Shown one piece after another: positions 36,735 to 50,079 of a stretch of 64,000 nt of DNA; within the stretch, counting starts at the first letter, position 1, and each line of letters opens with the position of its first letter. Made by a program: the position numbers and the translations under genes. Source of the DNA: Grifola frondosa (taxonomy: Eukaryota > Basidiomycota > Agaricomycetes > Polyporales > Grifolaceae); the NCBI GenBank assembly GCA_001683735.1, contig LUGG01000007.1, forward strand, positions 1,918,351 to 1,982,350, given 5' to 3'. The notes under the pieces are model-generated. The model did no database searches. It worked only from the letters and a program-made list of their open reading frames with translations, and had not been told where the DNA came from.

Positions 36735-39185
36735 CGAAAATGCGATGGGAATGTGAGCGCGATTAGAGAGGTACAGGGCGCTTGAGCGCAGATCTTCCTG
36801 TTGTGTAGCGGTATCATCTTCTGAATATAGAAGGCCTGTGTTCTAATTTACTTAACCTCGTTGTAGATATCGAGCATGTTTGCCGGCGCTCATCGTCAAC
36901 GGAGCTCCCATACTGCTCTTCGTCACGGCGCTCAACTTCTACAGTTTCTTTTTATATTGCGCTGCGACTGCATAATCGAGACTTCAGTTGTTACTATTTC
37001 TATTTGGTACAAATCAAATTTCAGATGAGCAAACTTGCATACGGAAGGGTCGAGGAGAATCATGACATAAAACGCGGGAAGTTGGTCAACACGTGAAAGG
37101 AACAACGCGCGTGTCAGAAGTAGCAGAGATCAAACAATCTGCGAAAGCATATTCTCGTGAAGCTGCGATACCATTGAATAAAAGATAAATGTCGCGAAGA
37201 GCAGAATGCGCCGGGTGCGAATATAACGTATCCAGTTGTTAGCCTCAGAATTGACTACTTCTACAGTTTCCCGGAAGTCAGAATAGATAGCGCAAGATTA
37301 AGCCCACACGCACTTTACCCATGGAGGGTACTTCGTCGGCCATCCACTTTTGCATATATCTGGATAGGCCATCGTCGGTGCCTCCTCGAAGAACTTGTAT
37401 TCGACACATTCGAAGAGCATCTCCACATCCTGTGTAACCCTGTGACCAGCATCGCGCTGCAGAACGTGGTATTCGATCATGAGTTTAATGGCTGCACAGT
37501 CCTTTCTAACCAGCATGAACTTTTCCTTGATTTCCTGTTGGACAGAGAGATCAAGCTTCTTGTACGGAGACCTCTGGATGAGACGAATGGTCGATAGCCC
37601 TGGAGCAACAGGAGTCATTGACAAATGTTTTAAAATTGATCCCAATTTGTAGCCACAGCTGATCAATGTTTCTAGATGTATCCAGTTCCTCGCCATGATC
37701 GCGCTGAGGATGGCACGGCCAGGACGTATCCAAAGTTCTCGAATATCTTGCTCTATCTGTTGAAGCGTTGGATCCTCGTAGAAATCGCAGTCATAAGAGA
37801 TGCATCGAAGAGCCATTGACGAATTCACCGCGGACATTACTACCTCGTCATTCGGTGTACCTGCAACTTCGATACTCGTCGGAATGAGAGGGAGATCGGA
37901 AACGAAAAATCCGTTATCTTCATCTAAACCGCAGTAGACGGCCTGTACGGCGACCGAAGGACTGATTTCGAGATGCCTGATCAATGAAGAAACGGATCCA
38001 CTCTCCATTAAGTCGAATGTGAGTCGAGTCAGATTCTTGAGCGGAACGCTGCTCATTTTGCTAGACCCCCGCATATATAGCTCCTTTACAACAAGGGTTT
38101 CCAAATTAGGAGTCTTCGATAGGAACGATAGGATGTCATCAACCCCAAGATTCGGTATATCTGACAGGAACAAATGAGTAAGAGAGATGATGCTCTCTGG
38201 TGGCATCCATATGTAGGATCGGAGGGATAGGTATTCGAGTTGCGGGTGTGTCCTTGGAAGAGAACAGTACCAGGAGGCACCCTCGAACATCCACATCGAA
38301 GATAGAGGATTCTCAAATGTGGGGCAGGGAAAGCAAGATGGAGAGGGAGGGATACTTCAAACAAAGACACGTCCGCACTCCAGTACATCTCGCGAATACG
38401 AGACCTACCAGACCTGAGGAGGTCGTAAATGAAGTGATTGGCCTTCGGCTCCCTTGTAATGGTAAGAACCAGGTCCACACTACCTGAGCGTTCAAGGAAG
38501 GAGGGAGGATGACGATCACTGATGTTGGACCAAAGAGAAGGGGTAGACAAAGCGACCTCTCGCCATCGATAACAGACTTGTGTGAGAGGAACGAGAGCCA
38601 TGGTGTTGACATTCGATTGCTCGCGTGCAAGATCATTATCAAGAACGCGGGCGCCACTAGGAACAAATTGGAATATTGTGGATAGAATCTCTGGCGGAAG
38701 GCTGGTAGAGCGCTGACGAGAATTGAGCATGCGTCTGATCATGGTAAGAGTAGAGGTAAGAATACGATCAAGGTCGCATATCTTCGTGAGAGCAATTTCA
38801 GCAACAGAACGAAACCGAGGACAAGGGATGACAAACCAGTTCCAAACTCATTTTCGATGCATCAGTGCTCGCTGCCTCCTGCGCCCTACATTGCAGAACT
38901 TCAGCAAGCTCCTTCAGGGAGATGTCCTCTGAAATCGCGCTCCGACTCGATCCCTTCATTTTCGCGGCTTGTTTGACGTCAGAGCGTACAGATTTTACTA
39001 GAAGAATTTATCATTGACTAGTGTTGAGTATTTGTGACTAGTTAATTACCTCAAGCGCGATTCAGTAGCAGTAGTGGGGCTTGAACGTTGAACGTTGAAC
39101 GTGAACCGGCGCAGTGCCAATTGGCGCGCGCAGGAAGTGCAGGAAGCCGAACATTGCGTCACGTGAGACTACTCAAAGCCAACGC
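36735..39185. repeat. 2.5-kb direct duplication, copy B
   Basis: Second copy of 32355-34909, separated from it by about 1.8 kb that holds DUF6533 pseudogene 3. Confidence 0.9.
37298..38742 (-). pseudogene. F-box/leucine-rich protein, duplicate B, one frameshift
   Basis: Same organisation as duplicate A: SLPPEILSTIFQFVP, LTQVCYRWREVALSTPSLW, then the leucine-rich part. The C-terminus extends further (TMAYPDICKSGWPTKYPPW). The frame breaks at the GGG run at 38244-38246. Duplicate A has GGGG at the matching place (33893-33896), and a fourth G would keep the frame through QGHTPQLEYLSLRSY. A second 1-bp difference lies upstream near 38800. Whether this is a true pseudogene or a consensus error cannot be decided from the sequence. 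Confidence 0.75.
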
Positions 39186-39401
39186 AGGTAATCGAGCTTG
39201 CATATTCTGTAGTGCTCTTCGTTGTAGGTTCTTTGATGCAATGTGATATGACACTTGTCGCTTGGTGCAGTACACTCAACGTCTGCTGCATTCGTAGAAT
39301 TCACTATAGCTTAAATAACAAATACCGTACATATATAGAAACCAGTTCGCTGGGAGAACATCTGAGGGCGGGAAGCGGAAGCTTGGTGAACCTATTTTCA
39401 T
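39186..39401. other. Intergenic, no gene seen
   Basis: Short gap downstream of the minus-strand DUF6533 gene 4. Confidence 0.35.
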
Positions 39402-41341
39402 CTATCGAAGTGAAAATTTCAGCGACCTAGCAAGACGGAAAAAGCAGAGGCAAGCTAACCAATTGAGAATCGCGTCCATCCCGGTGCAAGGTTCCGACAG
39501 ATCTCCCGCTATCGCCATCTCCATCACCTGATCAGCGTGAGTGACATCCGGCGATGACCAGTGCTGCTCCTCATCACTCATCTGCACATCCTCGAGCGCC
39601 TCGTGTTCACCATCTGAGATGGATGACTGCGTTGCGAACTCGAGGGGTTCGGAGGTGAACGAGAATCCGTGATCCAACGGTGCGCCGAGCGGATCCACGA
39701 AGCTGGCTGCAAAGCGGATCGTATCCAGCTCGCCGTGGTCCTCACCGCCGCGAGTGTGGATGTCGAGGGCAATATCAGAGTAGAGGTCTGTGCCAGCGCG
39801 CGAGGGGTCTGAGTCGCGCAGGTTAAGAAGGAAGCGGCAGATGAGGATAGATGCTATGCTGAAGGAGAGGTCGTGCAGGTTATTACATGATTGTCAAAGA
39901 GAAAACGAGGACTCACGGGTCCGCAAAGCCTCGACGTAAGGAACTGCCTGCGATGCACGTATGAGTGAGCTTGAGTCTCGTGTCGATCATATTTTGAAAT
40001 TGTTATACCTGAGTTAGTGTTACGATGATGTGCAGGCTATTGAGGACCATGAGAACGCTACACGGTAACAACATTGGCGTTAGATTTGACTACAGGCTGA
40101 AAGGAATTCTGGTCTTACACGAAGTATATATACCTATAGTCCAGATTGCGTATAGACAAATCGTATGTCATTAACATGTTAAGAACGATGCGAGAAATTT
40201 GATTGACCGTCTCGTAAAATGAGTAATCCAAACGAAGCTTTGAGGTTCGCTTCCTGTGCTGCTCGCAGGACGTGATACGTCGAGATCCAGGTGACTAACA
40301 AGACCATCGCGTCGGCAGCGATGATGCATGAGCGTGATGTGACAACCACTGGAAGCCCATCAGCGTTCGAGGTAATCAGACGTGGGAGTAGATAATTGAG
40401 GATATCGACTTACAGCTATCAGTCAAAAATAAGTATGCAGATCAACGATATGGAGTATGCGGGAGAATCACGTACGCATTACTGATTGCAACAGGAGAGT
40501 TTTCATTGAACGCACAGTTCACTGGAGATGGGAAATTGTACGGAACGAGCCGTGTGAACGTATACTAACAATATAGGTAAGTTTGGATCATATGCGTGAG
40601 ACGTGACTATCTCACTATTTGGATACCAATTGGAACGATGGAGAGTACGAATATGGGCAAAGCGATGGGCCATTTTCTACCACCGATGGCGTACGCACGA
40701 AGACTTGCGAACACTTTGACAAAAAGAAAACAGATTTAGTCAGATGCTTTAGTACGGAGGCGAAAATTGTGGAAGATGCCAGACTGACAGCCTGAAATCA
40801 AAAATGGCAAAATTTCGACGACTTGAGAGAACCTCCCGAGGAATGCGCATCTGAACGAGAGATTGATTTCAGAGATACTGGGCGGAGAGAGTGATAGTGC
40901 AACATAAACCAGACCTCTGAGAGACAACGTGAGATATAGTCTCGTGAAGTAAGCGTGTGACATACCCATCCCGGAAGTGGGAAGAATGATGGAATGTCAA
41001 TGATGAACCGGATGAGAAGGAGATAACGGGTGAGAATGAAGAGGACAGTCGCTCCATTCATCTTCCGGCCCCAAACCAGACGTGCTTCGCGGTCGAAGGT
41101 GACTATATGCTTAGAATACCATAACTTATTAGAGTGCGTGAGCATCTATTTAGATGTTTGTTGGGAAATACGCACCTATGGCAGCGAGAACACAGCGAGA
41201 TGCATCATAGCTATATGAACGAAGGTCAGTAAAATAGCACAAAATCACATGATATTTTCTCGTATCGCTCACAATTCCTGATATAGTTCGGTGAACTTGT
41301 GCCGCTAGAGCAGCTGCATCTGCATCCGAGCCGGATGACAT
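39402..41341 (-). CDS. DUF6533 seven-helix membrane protein 4
   Basis: The start is MSSGSDADAAALAAQVHR (41341). The family core follows: HIVTFDREARLVWGRK then GATVLFILTRYLLLIRFI (about 41110-41020). Later exons are short and spread to 39700. The C-terminal exon has the shared motif DPLGAPLDHGFSF and an acidic tail rich in Glu, Asp and Ser, with the stop at 39402. About ten introns are implied. The joins between the first exon and the core are not fully certain. Function of the family is unknown. Confidence 0.75.
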
Positions 41342-42095
41342 GATAAGCAGCGTTTAGAAAGAATCGGTCCCCGGGAATGAAGAAAGCAGTCAGAGGGACT
41401 GAAGGCCACATATTTATTGAACGGAACAGAAGGATCACAGAGCAAACGGTCACGATACCAAGCTATAGCGATCATCAGAGCACTAAGAGGCATTAGGTTG
41501 ACAGTTTGCTGTGAACAGTGATGGTGGAGCGATGAGTGGTACTAGAAATCCAGATTCACAAAGCGGTGCTAGAGATTCACGTGACCGCGTTTCAACAGTC
41601 CTCCCAGAAGGCTTGACGTCCATAGACGTCTGCGTTCCTTTGCTAACTCATTGGATCGAGATTTTGCAGCTTATTGTTGCATCCGCAGGCAAACGAATGG
41701 GGTTGAATGTCCTGATCAGTGATATTATACAATTTTCTCAAAATCTCGCAGGTCTTTGCGCCATGGTGCATGAACGCCCTGTACAGCTTAGTTGATCTTT
41801 CGCTAGAACCTAGAACTTCTTTAATCGACACGTTCAAGGCACAATAAGTTCAATTGGGGCTATAGCTGATCGATCAACACGGGCTTGGAACCGTTCCTGT
41901 AATTACAGGTAATTCGAAACAGCTTCGCTTCTGGTCACTCATGAACAATTCGAAATTCGAATGTACTTCCGTGCTGCCTCCGTGCCTTGCGACAACAGGC
42001 CTGCATCATACAGAGTCCTATCAGTCTATATTCTGCACTTAGCTGCATTTGTCCAAAACCATGCCTTTATTGCGTGGCACTGGTTGCACATGCAA
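41342..42095. other. Intergenic, no confident gene
   Basis: A plus-strand open frame at 41511-41795 has no recognisable domain. Nothing else is visible. Confidence 0.35.
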
Positions 42096-44223
42096 TCAAT
42101 GTGCCGAGCTGCATTCTGCCACAGTCCGCGGAGTCTCGACAATATCCTCCGAGCCTTCCTTCGCTTGTTCCTCCACGTCTGCCTGCTTCTCGTCTACCGC
42201 CCTACGCTTCGTATCATGCAAACCAAACCTCTCATCCGTCTCCCGATTCATGGGGATCTCCTTAAGCAGGAACACACTGAAGAATCCCAGCCCAGAGATG
42301 CCGATCATCGTCTTCCAAACTGCTGACATGCTCGTTGCGAACGCAGCTTGTACCTCCGAACGCAGCGGCTCTGGAAGTGAGGGTATCTGTGGGATGGCTG
42401 CGTACGCGATCTCGAGACCTTGAGGGAACTGCGCGACGAAGTCAATAGGTAATCTCTTCTTCAGCTCGTTTTGCAGGATCGCGCTGGAAATGGTGAGACC
42501 CCATGTCTACCGTGGTTTCGCAATATGTTCTGAAGGTGTTCTAAAAGAGCAGGAGACGCCATGCGTACCTGAGCGAATGTGCGGATGAAGGCAAAGAAGG
42601 CTAGCGCTCCTGCCGTTCTTGAAACCGGAAGCGGTGCCAAAATTGCGAATACAGCAGCTGAAAACTGCATCGCTACCTCGATATCTGTTTCTTCGGAACA
42701 ACCAATGTGAGCACTCACAAGTATGCCGATTCCAGCAGCGGCGACGATCTGATATCCTACCCATTGCCCGACAGACGAATCTGCTCGGAGCAGAGAGAGC
42801 AAGCCGAATCCAATTATGATGAGGACCCATGCGAGGCCATTCACTGGGCGATACTTTTTCGTGACAGAGACCACGATACCCGCCATGAGAGCAAAGGCCG
42901 AGATGCAGAGCGCGGTGGCAAGCATATCGACTGCGGACTGGACAGGAGACGCACCCAAACTCGCTTGGAAGTAGACTGGGAGGTAGACTGTGATTACTGT
43001 GAGTTGTCGTGTCTTGCGAACAGAGGCTAACCCACGACTGACAGATGAGGGAAGCACTGACGATGCCGTGCACCGCTGTTCCAAAATACCTGCGCTCAGA
43101 ACATTGTTAGTGTCATACTACACACGAAGCAGTAACATCATACCCGCCGAGACTAGTACGGTTGTTCACAACCTCCCAGGGAATGGTAGGCTCTGAAGGG
43201 ATCTTTCTTTCGTATATGAAGAAGATGCAGATGAGGAAAAGGCCGATTATCAGGGGAGCGAGCACATGAACCGAATCCCATGGGTAATGAATACCACCCC
43301 AAGTCAGGCCGATAATGGCCAGGGTGGTGCCTGCTATTACAATCAAATTTCCACTGGTTTAAAATGAGTCCAAATTTGAACCATAGCTATCACGATCACT
43401 CACAACCAGTCTACTCGCGCTAACTTGGCTCTAACAGCTCCTTCCGGTGCACGCACGTGCAAAAACAATATTACGAGACCAAAGGCAATCCCGGTCAGTG
43501 GGAGGTTAACGACTAAAACGTCGTTGCAATTAACATCAAATTCAACGTCGGCGCTCAGTCCTTACAGAATAGCCAGGCCAGGAAACCTTCTGAGCGAACA
43601 CACCTCCCGTGAGTAACGTTAGCTATAATGTCACCAGCGGAAATCATCTACATACAAGTGGCGGGCCAATTCCAGAAGCCAAAGACCATGTGAGACCAAG
43701 CATCCCTTGATAAACACCGCGCTCAGCAAGGGGCACCAAGTCAGACGTGATGATCTCTGCCAAGTTGAGTATCCCTCCCCCACCGATTCCTTGGACCGCT
43801 GACCAGAAATCGTCAAATATATCAAATATTACACAACTACGAGAACTCACTCCTCGCAGCAATGAGCATGTGCATATTCTGTGCAGCACCAGACAAAGCG
43901 CCACCCAGAGAGAAAAATATGATAGAGATCAGCATGATGGGCTTGCGCCCGAAAATATCAGCAAGACATCCTGATAATGGAAGGATGGCCGTGCTCGCGA
44001 GACCATAGGCGGATCCAATCCACACGAAATTGTCGGCGCCATGCAGGTCGTGAGTGATTGTCGGGAGTGCTGTCGATACCGCGGTCAAATCAAGAGCGCT
44101 GAGGAAGGTCGAGACGACAATGGCTAGGAACGACAACCAAAATGCCGAGCCTTTCCGCTTTTTCTTAGCAGCCTCGGGCATCGCAAGTGGTTCTACAAGG
44201 CTAGGTACAGTTGACGACATCAA
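42096..44223 (-). CDS. MFS drug/metabolite exporter, 14-helix type
   Basis: This is a major facilitator protein resembling fungal DHA-type exporters in the plasma membrane. The N-terminal tail is basic (EAAKKKRKGSAFW). It leads into LDLTAVSTALPTITHDLHGA, then WIGSAYGLASTAILPLSG and motif A, LADIFGRKP. Later exons carry VYQGMLGLTWSLASGIGPPL, VNLPLTGIAFGLVILFLHV, PWEVVNNRTSLGGY, ITVYLPVYFQASLGASPVQS and a terminal helix (GISGLGFFSVFLLKEIPM) before an acidic tail. At least six short introns interrupt it. One slip lies at 43578-43579 (GGCC), where GGGCC would keep SWAWLFFVNLPL in frame. The substrate is unknown. Confidence 0.85.
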
Positions 44224-45065
44224 CCTGCAAGGACTCGGCGGGACGGTAGCAAAGCAGCGTCTTGAGTATTGTTATACATCCCACAAGGATGTATGAGGCC
44301 AGATGGCAAACAACAGTGCTGCGCCCGAAGACTTTAGTAATATAAATGTTAGGGTCGCAGTCACTGGGCTACGTCAAAAGTCCAGTGATCGACATCACTC
44401 TGTTTGACTCCGCGTAGATAGGGGCTCTGAGGTGTCCATTCTCTTATTCCAAGTGCGCATCCCTGAGGCTCCAACACAGAACAATAAGATGAGCTACGTT
44501 ACCGTGCTGCTCAAATATGCTGAATAAAGTGCTACAGAAATTTCAGGATTAGAAGGCGACCTTTGCGGTGAAGATTATTGCTTGCAACTCACAAGTATGT
44601 CCGACCTTCCTTGTCAAAATGTCATATACGGTTTGAGTGTAAGATTGGTGTGGATTTCCCTCAAAGAGTGATAAATTCCCACTTAATACTGCGGTTCAGG
44701 CGTTCCTGAGGCGTCTTGGCTGCGGACCGTGGTCGACTTCGAATTGAAAACTGCATTCAGATACAGATCCCACCACATGCGTTTACACCGCAGCCGAACG
44801 AGTATGTCTGCGCTTGTCTTGTAGCATCGCATCCGATACGGAGCAAACTAATTGTCAACGGCTCTGCGGAGCTGAATCTACATGTCAGAGTCTAGGTCTA
44901 CGGGCAAATTTCTTTTAAGAAGTCCATTCATCGGAGGGAGCTGATACACAAGCAAATCACAGCTAACATGAATGAATGCAATGATAGATGTCAATAATTT
45001 TCCACAAGAAATAATGACAGATTGACTCAACGAATGTTCCCTTTCTGCTCAATCGCACGACGCAC
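44224..45065. other. Intergenic, no gene seen
   Basis: Lies between the MFS gene start and the 3' end of DUF6533 gene 5. It presumably holds the MFS promoter. Confidence 0.4.
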
Positions 45066-46719
45066 CTAATCACTATTTTCTGGCTCGTCACGGGCGGTAG
45101 AAATCGCAGCCGCGCCATCCTCATCCACCGAAGGGAATCCGTGATCGAGTGGAGCACCTATGGAGTCGACGAAGTTATTGTTTGAGGTGAATATGATCGT
45201 GTCAGGCTGCGACTGATACGACATAGAGCCATCAAATGTTGCTCTGCCAGAGCGCATCCCACCATGCACGTGTATGTCGACTTCTCGTAAATTTAGTATG
45301 AAGCGGGAGATCAAGATGGACGTGAATCTGTAAATCATGTGAGCAAGACTGGTCTGATGATATAGGCATGTCAGAACGAACGCATCGGCGAAGATACTGA
45401 CGAACGGGACTTGCTAGAGGGATGTTTTCAGAATAAAGACGCATTGGATGATATGAACGTCCAACAAACCTCGACGAAGTTGAACACAATGTGCAACGCA
45501 TTCAATATCAACAAAACACTGGCAGGCATTCTTAGTCATGCATACCCGAGGTGGCAATCTTCTCAACTTACACGAAGTAGATCGTCCCTGCACCATTCAA
45601 ACATAAATACACGCATTCGTCAGATCATAACTGAAGTTATACTCACCATCTCTCAATAACAGCGTCAAGAGGGATGCCTTCACTTGGGCCTGCTGAGCCG
45701 CTTTCCTTAGTTGATACGTCTTCGACCAAGTGACCGCAAGAACGAGCGCGTCGGAAGCGATCAAGCATGTTCGGGATGATATAACCACTAAGCATTCACG
45801 GGCCAGATCAGTTAGTGGATTAAGCGATAGAAGAAAGCATACATCTGTGTAGATAGACATCAATAAAAGCAGATTCTGTGCGTCGTTCCAACTCACTTGT
45901 CATGAACAGCATCAGAAAGAATATCTGCAACACCACAGTTGAATGGTGACGGCTGGTTAATTGGTCTCGCGAATGCAATGTTGTACTGTTATCGACGAAA
46001 TCAGTGCAAAATTATTTTCCATATTCACGGTTGAGCTCACCAAGTTCACAGCCATAGATGCCGCGGATAAGGTGAGCACCAGCGACGCGATACCCCACTT
46101 TCGTCCACTCAGACCGTACACTCGGAGGCTAAAAAATGCTATATATGTCGTAGTGATAGGTCAGCGAATGATCGCCTGAACTTTACGAGACGTACCAGCC
46201 CATACAAAGTACGGCAATAGCCCGGCTATCGCAGTGTAGTACCCGACTGCTAAACAGCTGGGCCACGAACAAGATCAGACTGATTTACAGGTCACGCCGA
46301 TACATATTTACCTCTTAAGAATAAATATGAGTAACAAAAAGGTGAATGAGAGGGAAAAGGCGCACCTTATCAGATATTGGAAAGAACCCGGGGATGACAG
46401 CGATGTATTGCAGAAACGTGACATATCGGTTGAGTATAAATAGAACGGTAGCACTCGTGATTTTTCGGCCCCAAACAAGCTGGACTTCACGGTCAAACGT
46501 CACAATATACTCATAGAAGAGAGCAGCTGTGTATCGTTGAGCCAACAAATAGTAAGGGGCGAAATGTACTCACTTAGAGCTGCAACTGTACAGCAGTTCG
46601 CTTGTAGTCTGTGGCATCAAGCAGTCAGTGCGAGAAGATATGATACATGAGCATTGAACTGCAGTTCACATAAAGTCATATTCAGCGACGATTTCGGCGG
46701 CGGCGTCGCTGTTAGACAT
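45066..46719 (-). CDS. DUF6533 seven-helix membrane protein 5
   Basis: ATG 46719 starts MSNSDAAAEIVAEY. The core EYIVTFDREVQLVWGRKITS and ATVLFILNRYVTFLQYIAVI is at about 46510-46400. A middle exon has LVVISSRTCLIASDALVLAV then TWSKTYQLRKAAQQAQVKAS and LLLRDG. The last exon gives ILISRFILNLREVDIHVHGG, then SIGAPLDHGFPSVDEDG, with the stop at 45066. Orientation and layout match gene 4, with the MFS gene between them. The function is unknown. Confidence 0.8.
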
Positions 46720-47983
46720 GGCAAGCTAGAGAATGGTGGAAAGGGAAGTGTACAGAGTCAATGGATAACAACGCTGGACCTATATAGCATACCTTTGAAC
46801 TTTGAGCAGAAGGCGACGAAAGCGACCGGACAGTCAATCTGCCAGGAGGCATTGTCCGTCGAGCAACGTCACCCCATAGACATTGAGGGCGGCGATTGTA
46901 GAAATGTGAGGTACAGATCACGAGAATGGCATGGACGGGTCACCGGTGGGTAGTTATGCCTCTGATTCTTTTCAATACAATTTGGGGCGGTGAATACAGA
47001 AACGGGATGATAGAGTTTTGGGACACCTACCAAAACTGGTGATTGGCACTGCACTTCTAGAGGCTAATCAAGGTATTGCAAACACGCATCACGATGGATT
47101 TTTTTTTCATCAAACATGTATGAACCACCACAATCACTTCTATGGATGGGACGAAAAGAAAGCGTTAGCAGCTGTCCACTGAAACTCAGCAGCAAAAGCC
47201 TGTGGATAAGCCTCATACACCAATGTAGCGCAGTGCGCAGTAATGACAGATGCATATCGACCTTCGTATTGTCATCTCAACGTTCATGGCTTCGCAGACC
47301 CATTTCGAAGCGCTTATCTGCTAAGACGTGAACATCTGCACCGCACCTCATGGGAAGAAGATGCTTTTCGTCTATTGGGGCCGCGGATTTGGCAGCTTGT
47401 CAATGGGCGAGGGACGATATCACTGATGATGCGAGTAGTCAAGGTGCTGAGATCCCGGACTCGAGCTCTGCGCTCACCAATTTGAACATGCGGATGAGAT
47501 CTTGAGCGAGCATCTGTATCATAATCCTTGTAGATCTGACAGAGGAGTCACACCGGGGATATCGTCTCTTGAGCCATGGGGACAGAATTGACATGGAAAG
47601 TAAAAGCAGACACAATAAAGTAGCCGGGCATGATGCAATAGTTCCTTTAGAGCTGGTCCGTCGTATGATGAGGTGATTAAGAGAAACCCGGCCTCGATGG
47701 CGGCTCATACGGCGTTCAACGTTCAACGTTCAACGTTCAAGGCTTTAAGCTTTAAGCTCAATCCTACAACACCATTGTGGCGCATGACACGACTGAAGCT
47801 TGAAGACAGGAGAGCTCTATGATTCGACTGGCTGGTAGATGTTCCTTCGCGGGTCCGTACACGGCCACGACGAGAGCAATAATAGCGTGGGTGTTCGACT
47901 GGAACTTCGTCATTGAGACGAGGGAGTCTGCTAAAGGCGCGTACAGGTCGCGTCGGTGGCGACACGATCTCAACTCAGCCACC
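46720..47983. other. Intergenic, no confident gene
   Basis: A minus-strand frame at 47439-47726 has one hydrophobic segment but no family match. A heptamer repeat lies at 47714-47740. Confidence 0.35.
47714..47740. repeat. Heptamer tandem repeat GTTCAAC
   Basis: Four head-to-tail units of GTTCAAC. The reverse complement (GTTGAAC) is repeated in the same way upstream of both F-box duplicates, near 34795 and 39083. Confidence 0.8.
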
Positions 47984-49810
47984 ATGTCGCACAACATCAC
48001 TGTCACTTTTCTCGGTACTACAAGCGGCGGCGGGCCTAGTGAGACACGCAATTGCTCAAGTCTAGTGATCGATCCTGTTCCCGACGGTTCGCTATGGAGT
48101 GCGTACCCCAGCACCACACCCTCCCCTCGAACCCATTGTTCTATCTGACCATGACCACGCTTGCTATCATGCCTACTATCACGCCTACTATTAATGTGTC
48201 CGCATATGCTAATTTATAAGCTGAATTTGAACAATACAGTGATTGACTGTGCCGAAGGAACTGTCCGCCAGTTTGCACAACAGCCCTTCCATGACGCTCG
48301 CAGAGTTAAAATCGGCAGGCTCAACAAGATCTTTGTTACGCACTTGCATGGTGAGTTCATGCGTTCGCTATGTTGCGTTAGTAGGCTCATAAAGGTGCCA
48401 CTGTCCCTGTCCATAGCCGATCACACGATGGGCCTCCTCACCATCCTCCGCAACGTTCTCGGCATTCCAAAACCAACAGGCCCTTCCCCTTCTACTCCAA
48501 CTGCTCGCCCGCAAGTCGACATATATGGACCGCGTGGCCTACGCCATCTCCTTCGTACGCTGTTCACGATGACACATACGCATACTGACCACCGTTACGC
48601 CGTGCACGAGCTGCTCTTCTCAGGAGAGGAACCATCCGCTCCGGCGACATTTGTCCAGGGAGAGGAGGGTCCGTGCGAAAGCGAGGCCAATGGACAAGAT
48701 CTGCGATGTGATGCGGACGGGTTCTGGCGAGGCATCGTCGACGTGCAGAAGGTCGGGAAAGGCAGCGTGATCGTCGACGCAGGGCCAATCGAGCATCGAG
48801 GTACGTCCTGCACTCATCTCCTCTCGTCTATTCGGACATTCTGACTCTTGTGTAGACCCATGCATTGGCTATGTCATTCGTGAAGCTCCACTCAACCCGT
48901 CGCCACACACCCCCATCCCGCGAAAGATTGTCATCTTGGGCGATACTCATGATCCCTCTGCGATGATACCCCTCATCCAGTCATCCCGTTTGCCTTCTCC
49001 TTCATCATCTGCTGACACACCTCCACCCGAACCCTCCACGCCGGTCACGCTCCTCATCCACGAAGCGACTGACGCGTACATCCCACCGTCAGTAGACCCT
49101 CAGCAACGCACTGGGAGGAACCGTACCGTCCAGAGTGTTGAAGCAAAGATGCTTGAGCGCGGACACAGTACTCCCGCAATGGCTGGCGCATTCGCACGTC
49201 AGATCGGCGCGGAGAAGCTTGTGTTGAACCACATCGGCGCACGGTGAGCCCATCCACTGTCTCATCTTTCTTCTGACCAACTGATCATGCCCATGCGTAG
49301 CTTCTCCGCTCCTGCGCACCCCGCACACGCGCCTCAAGAGAAATTCCGTCTCGCGTGCATGCGCGAGATCGAGCGCCAGGCAACAGAGGCATGGGAGCCG
49401 CCCCACAATACGCACGCTCAAGCGGCGTGGATTTTCTGCGCGTCGTCTTACTCCCGAATCCACCGCGTTACACCCTAGCCCCGCCGTCGCTGGAGGCGTT
49501 CGCATCGGTGTTCACCGAGGTCGATGTCGAGCTTGAGGTGGATGTGGATATGGGTGGTGTTCATGCGTCAGGAAGCATGATATCGAGTACGCAGATTCAT
49601 GAGCAGGAGTGGAGGATGACAGAAGAAGATCACGAGGCGGCGCGGAAGAGGCATCGCTCTAGTACGACAGAGTGGCCTGAACGTGGCAGGAATAACGGTG
49701 GACCAGCAAATCGGAGTTGGAGAGGCGGTGGAAGAGGGGGATGGCGCGGACGTGGACGCGGTGGTGGAAAGGGTTGGGTGCCGAATGACCGGCGGGAGAA
49801 CTTGTGCTGA
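47984..49810 (+). CDS. Short-form tRNase Z (ELAC1-type) with RGG tail
   Basis: This endonuclease removes 3' trailers from tRNA precursors. ATG 47984, in a GCCACC context, gives MSHNITVTFLGTTSGGGPSE. The metal-binding motif THLHADHTMG is completed across an intron near 48350-48417. Later landmarks are IYGPRGLRHLLRTLF, IVILGDTHDPSAM, LLIHEATDAY and LVLNHIGAR. These fit a metallo-beta-lactamase fold of the short class. After the enzyme domain comes an unusual tail with WRGGGRGGWRGRGRGGGKGW, ending at TGA 49808-49810. The frame slips at 49429-49430. Another G would join AQAAW to DFLRVVLLPNPP, as expected for this family. Four or five introns are implied. Confidence 0.9.
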
Positions 49811-50079
49811 CGACTCGAAATGTCTCAACGTATTGCTGTCTTTCTGTCTTTCTGTTGGTTTAGAATGGTACAATCCTTCCAAGACTTTGCGCGTTGAATT
49901 TCTTGAATGCCGAATAAACGAACGAACCCAAGCCTATGGCAGAGTTTGTAAAATCTTAGGGTGCCGCCATCTCATTGGATGTGAAGGTTGTTATCTATTA
50001 CATTGGTGGTACTCATTGCCAACCCTGGTTCACGAATAGATGAGCAAGAACAACTATATACAAGCATCACCCGATATAA

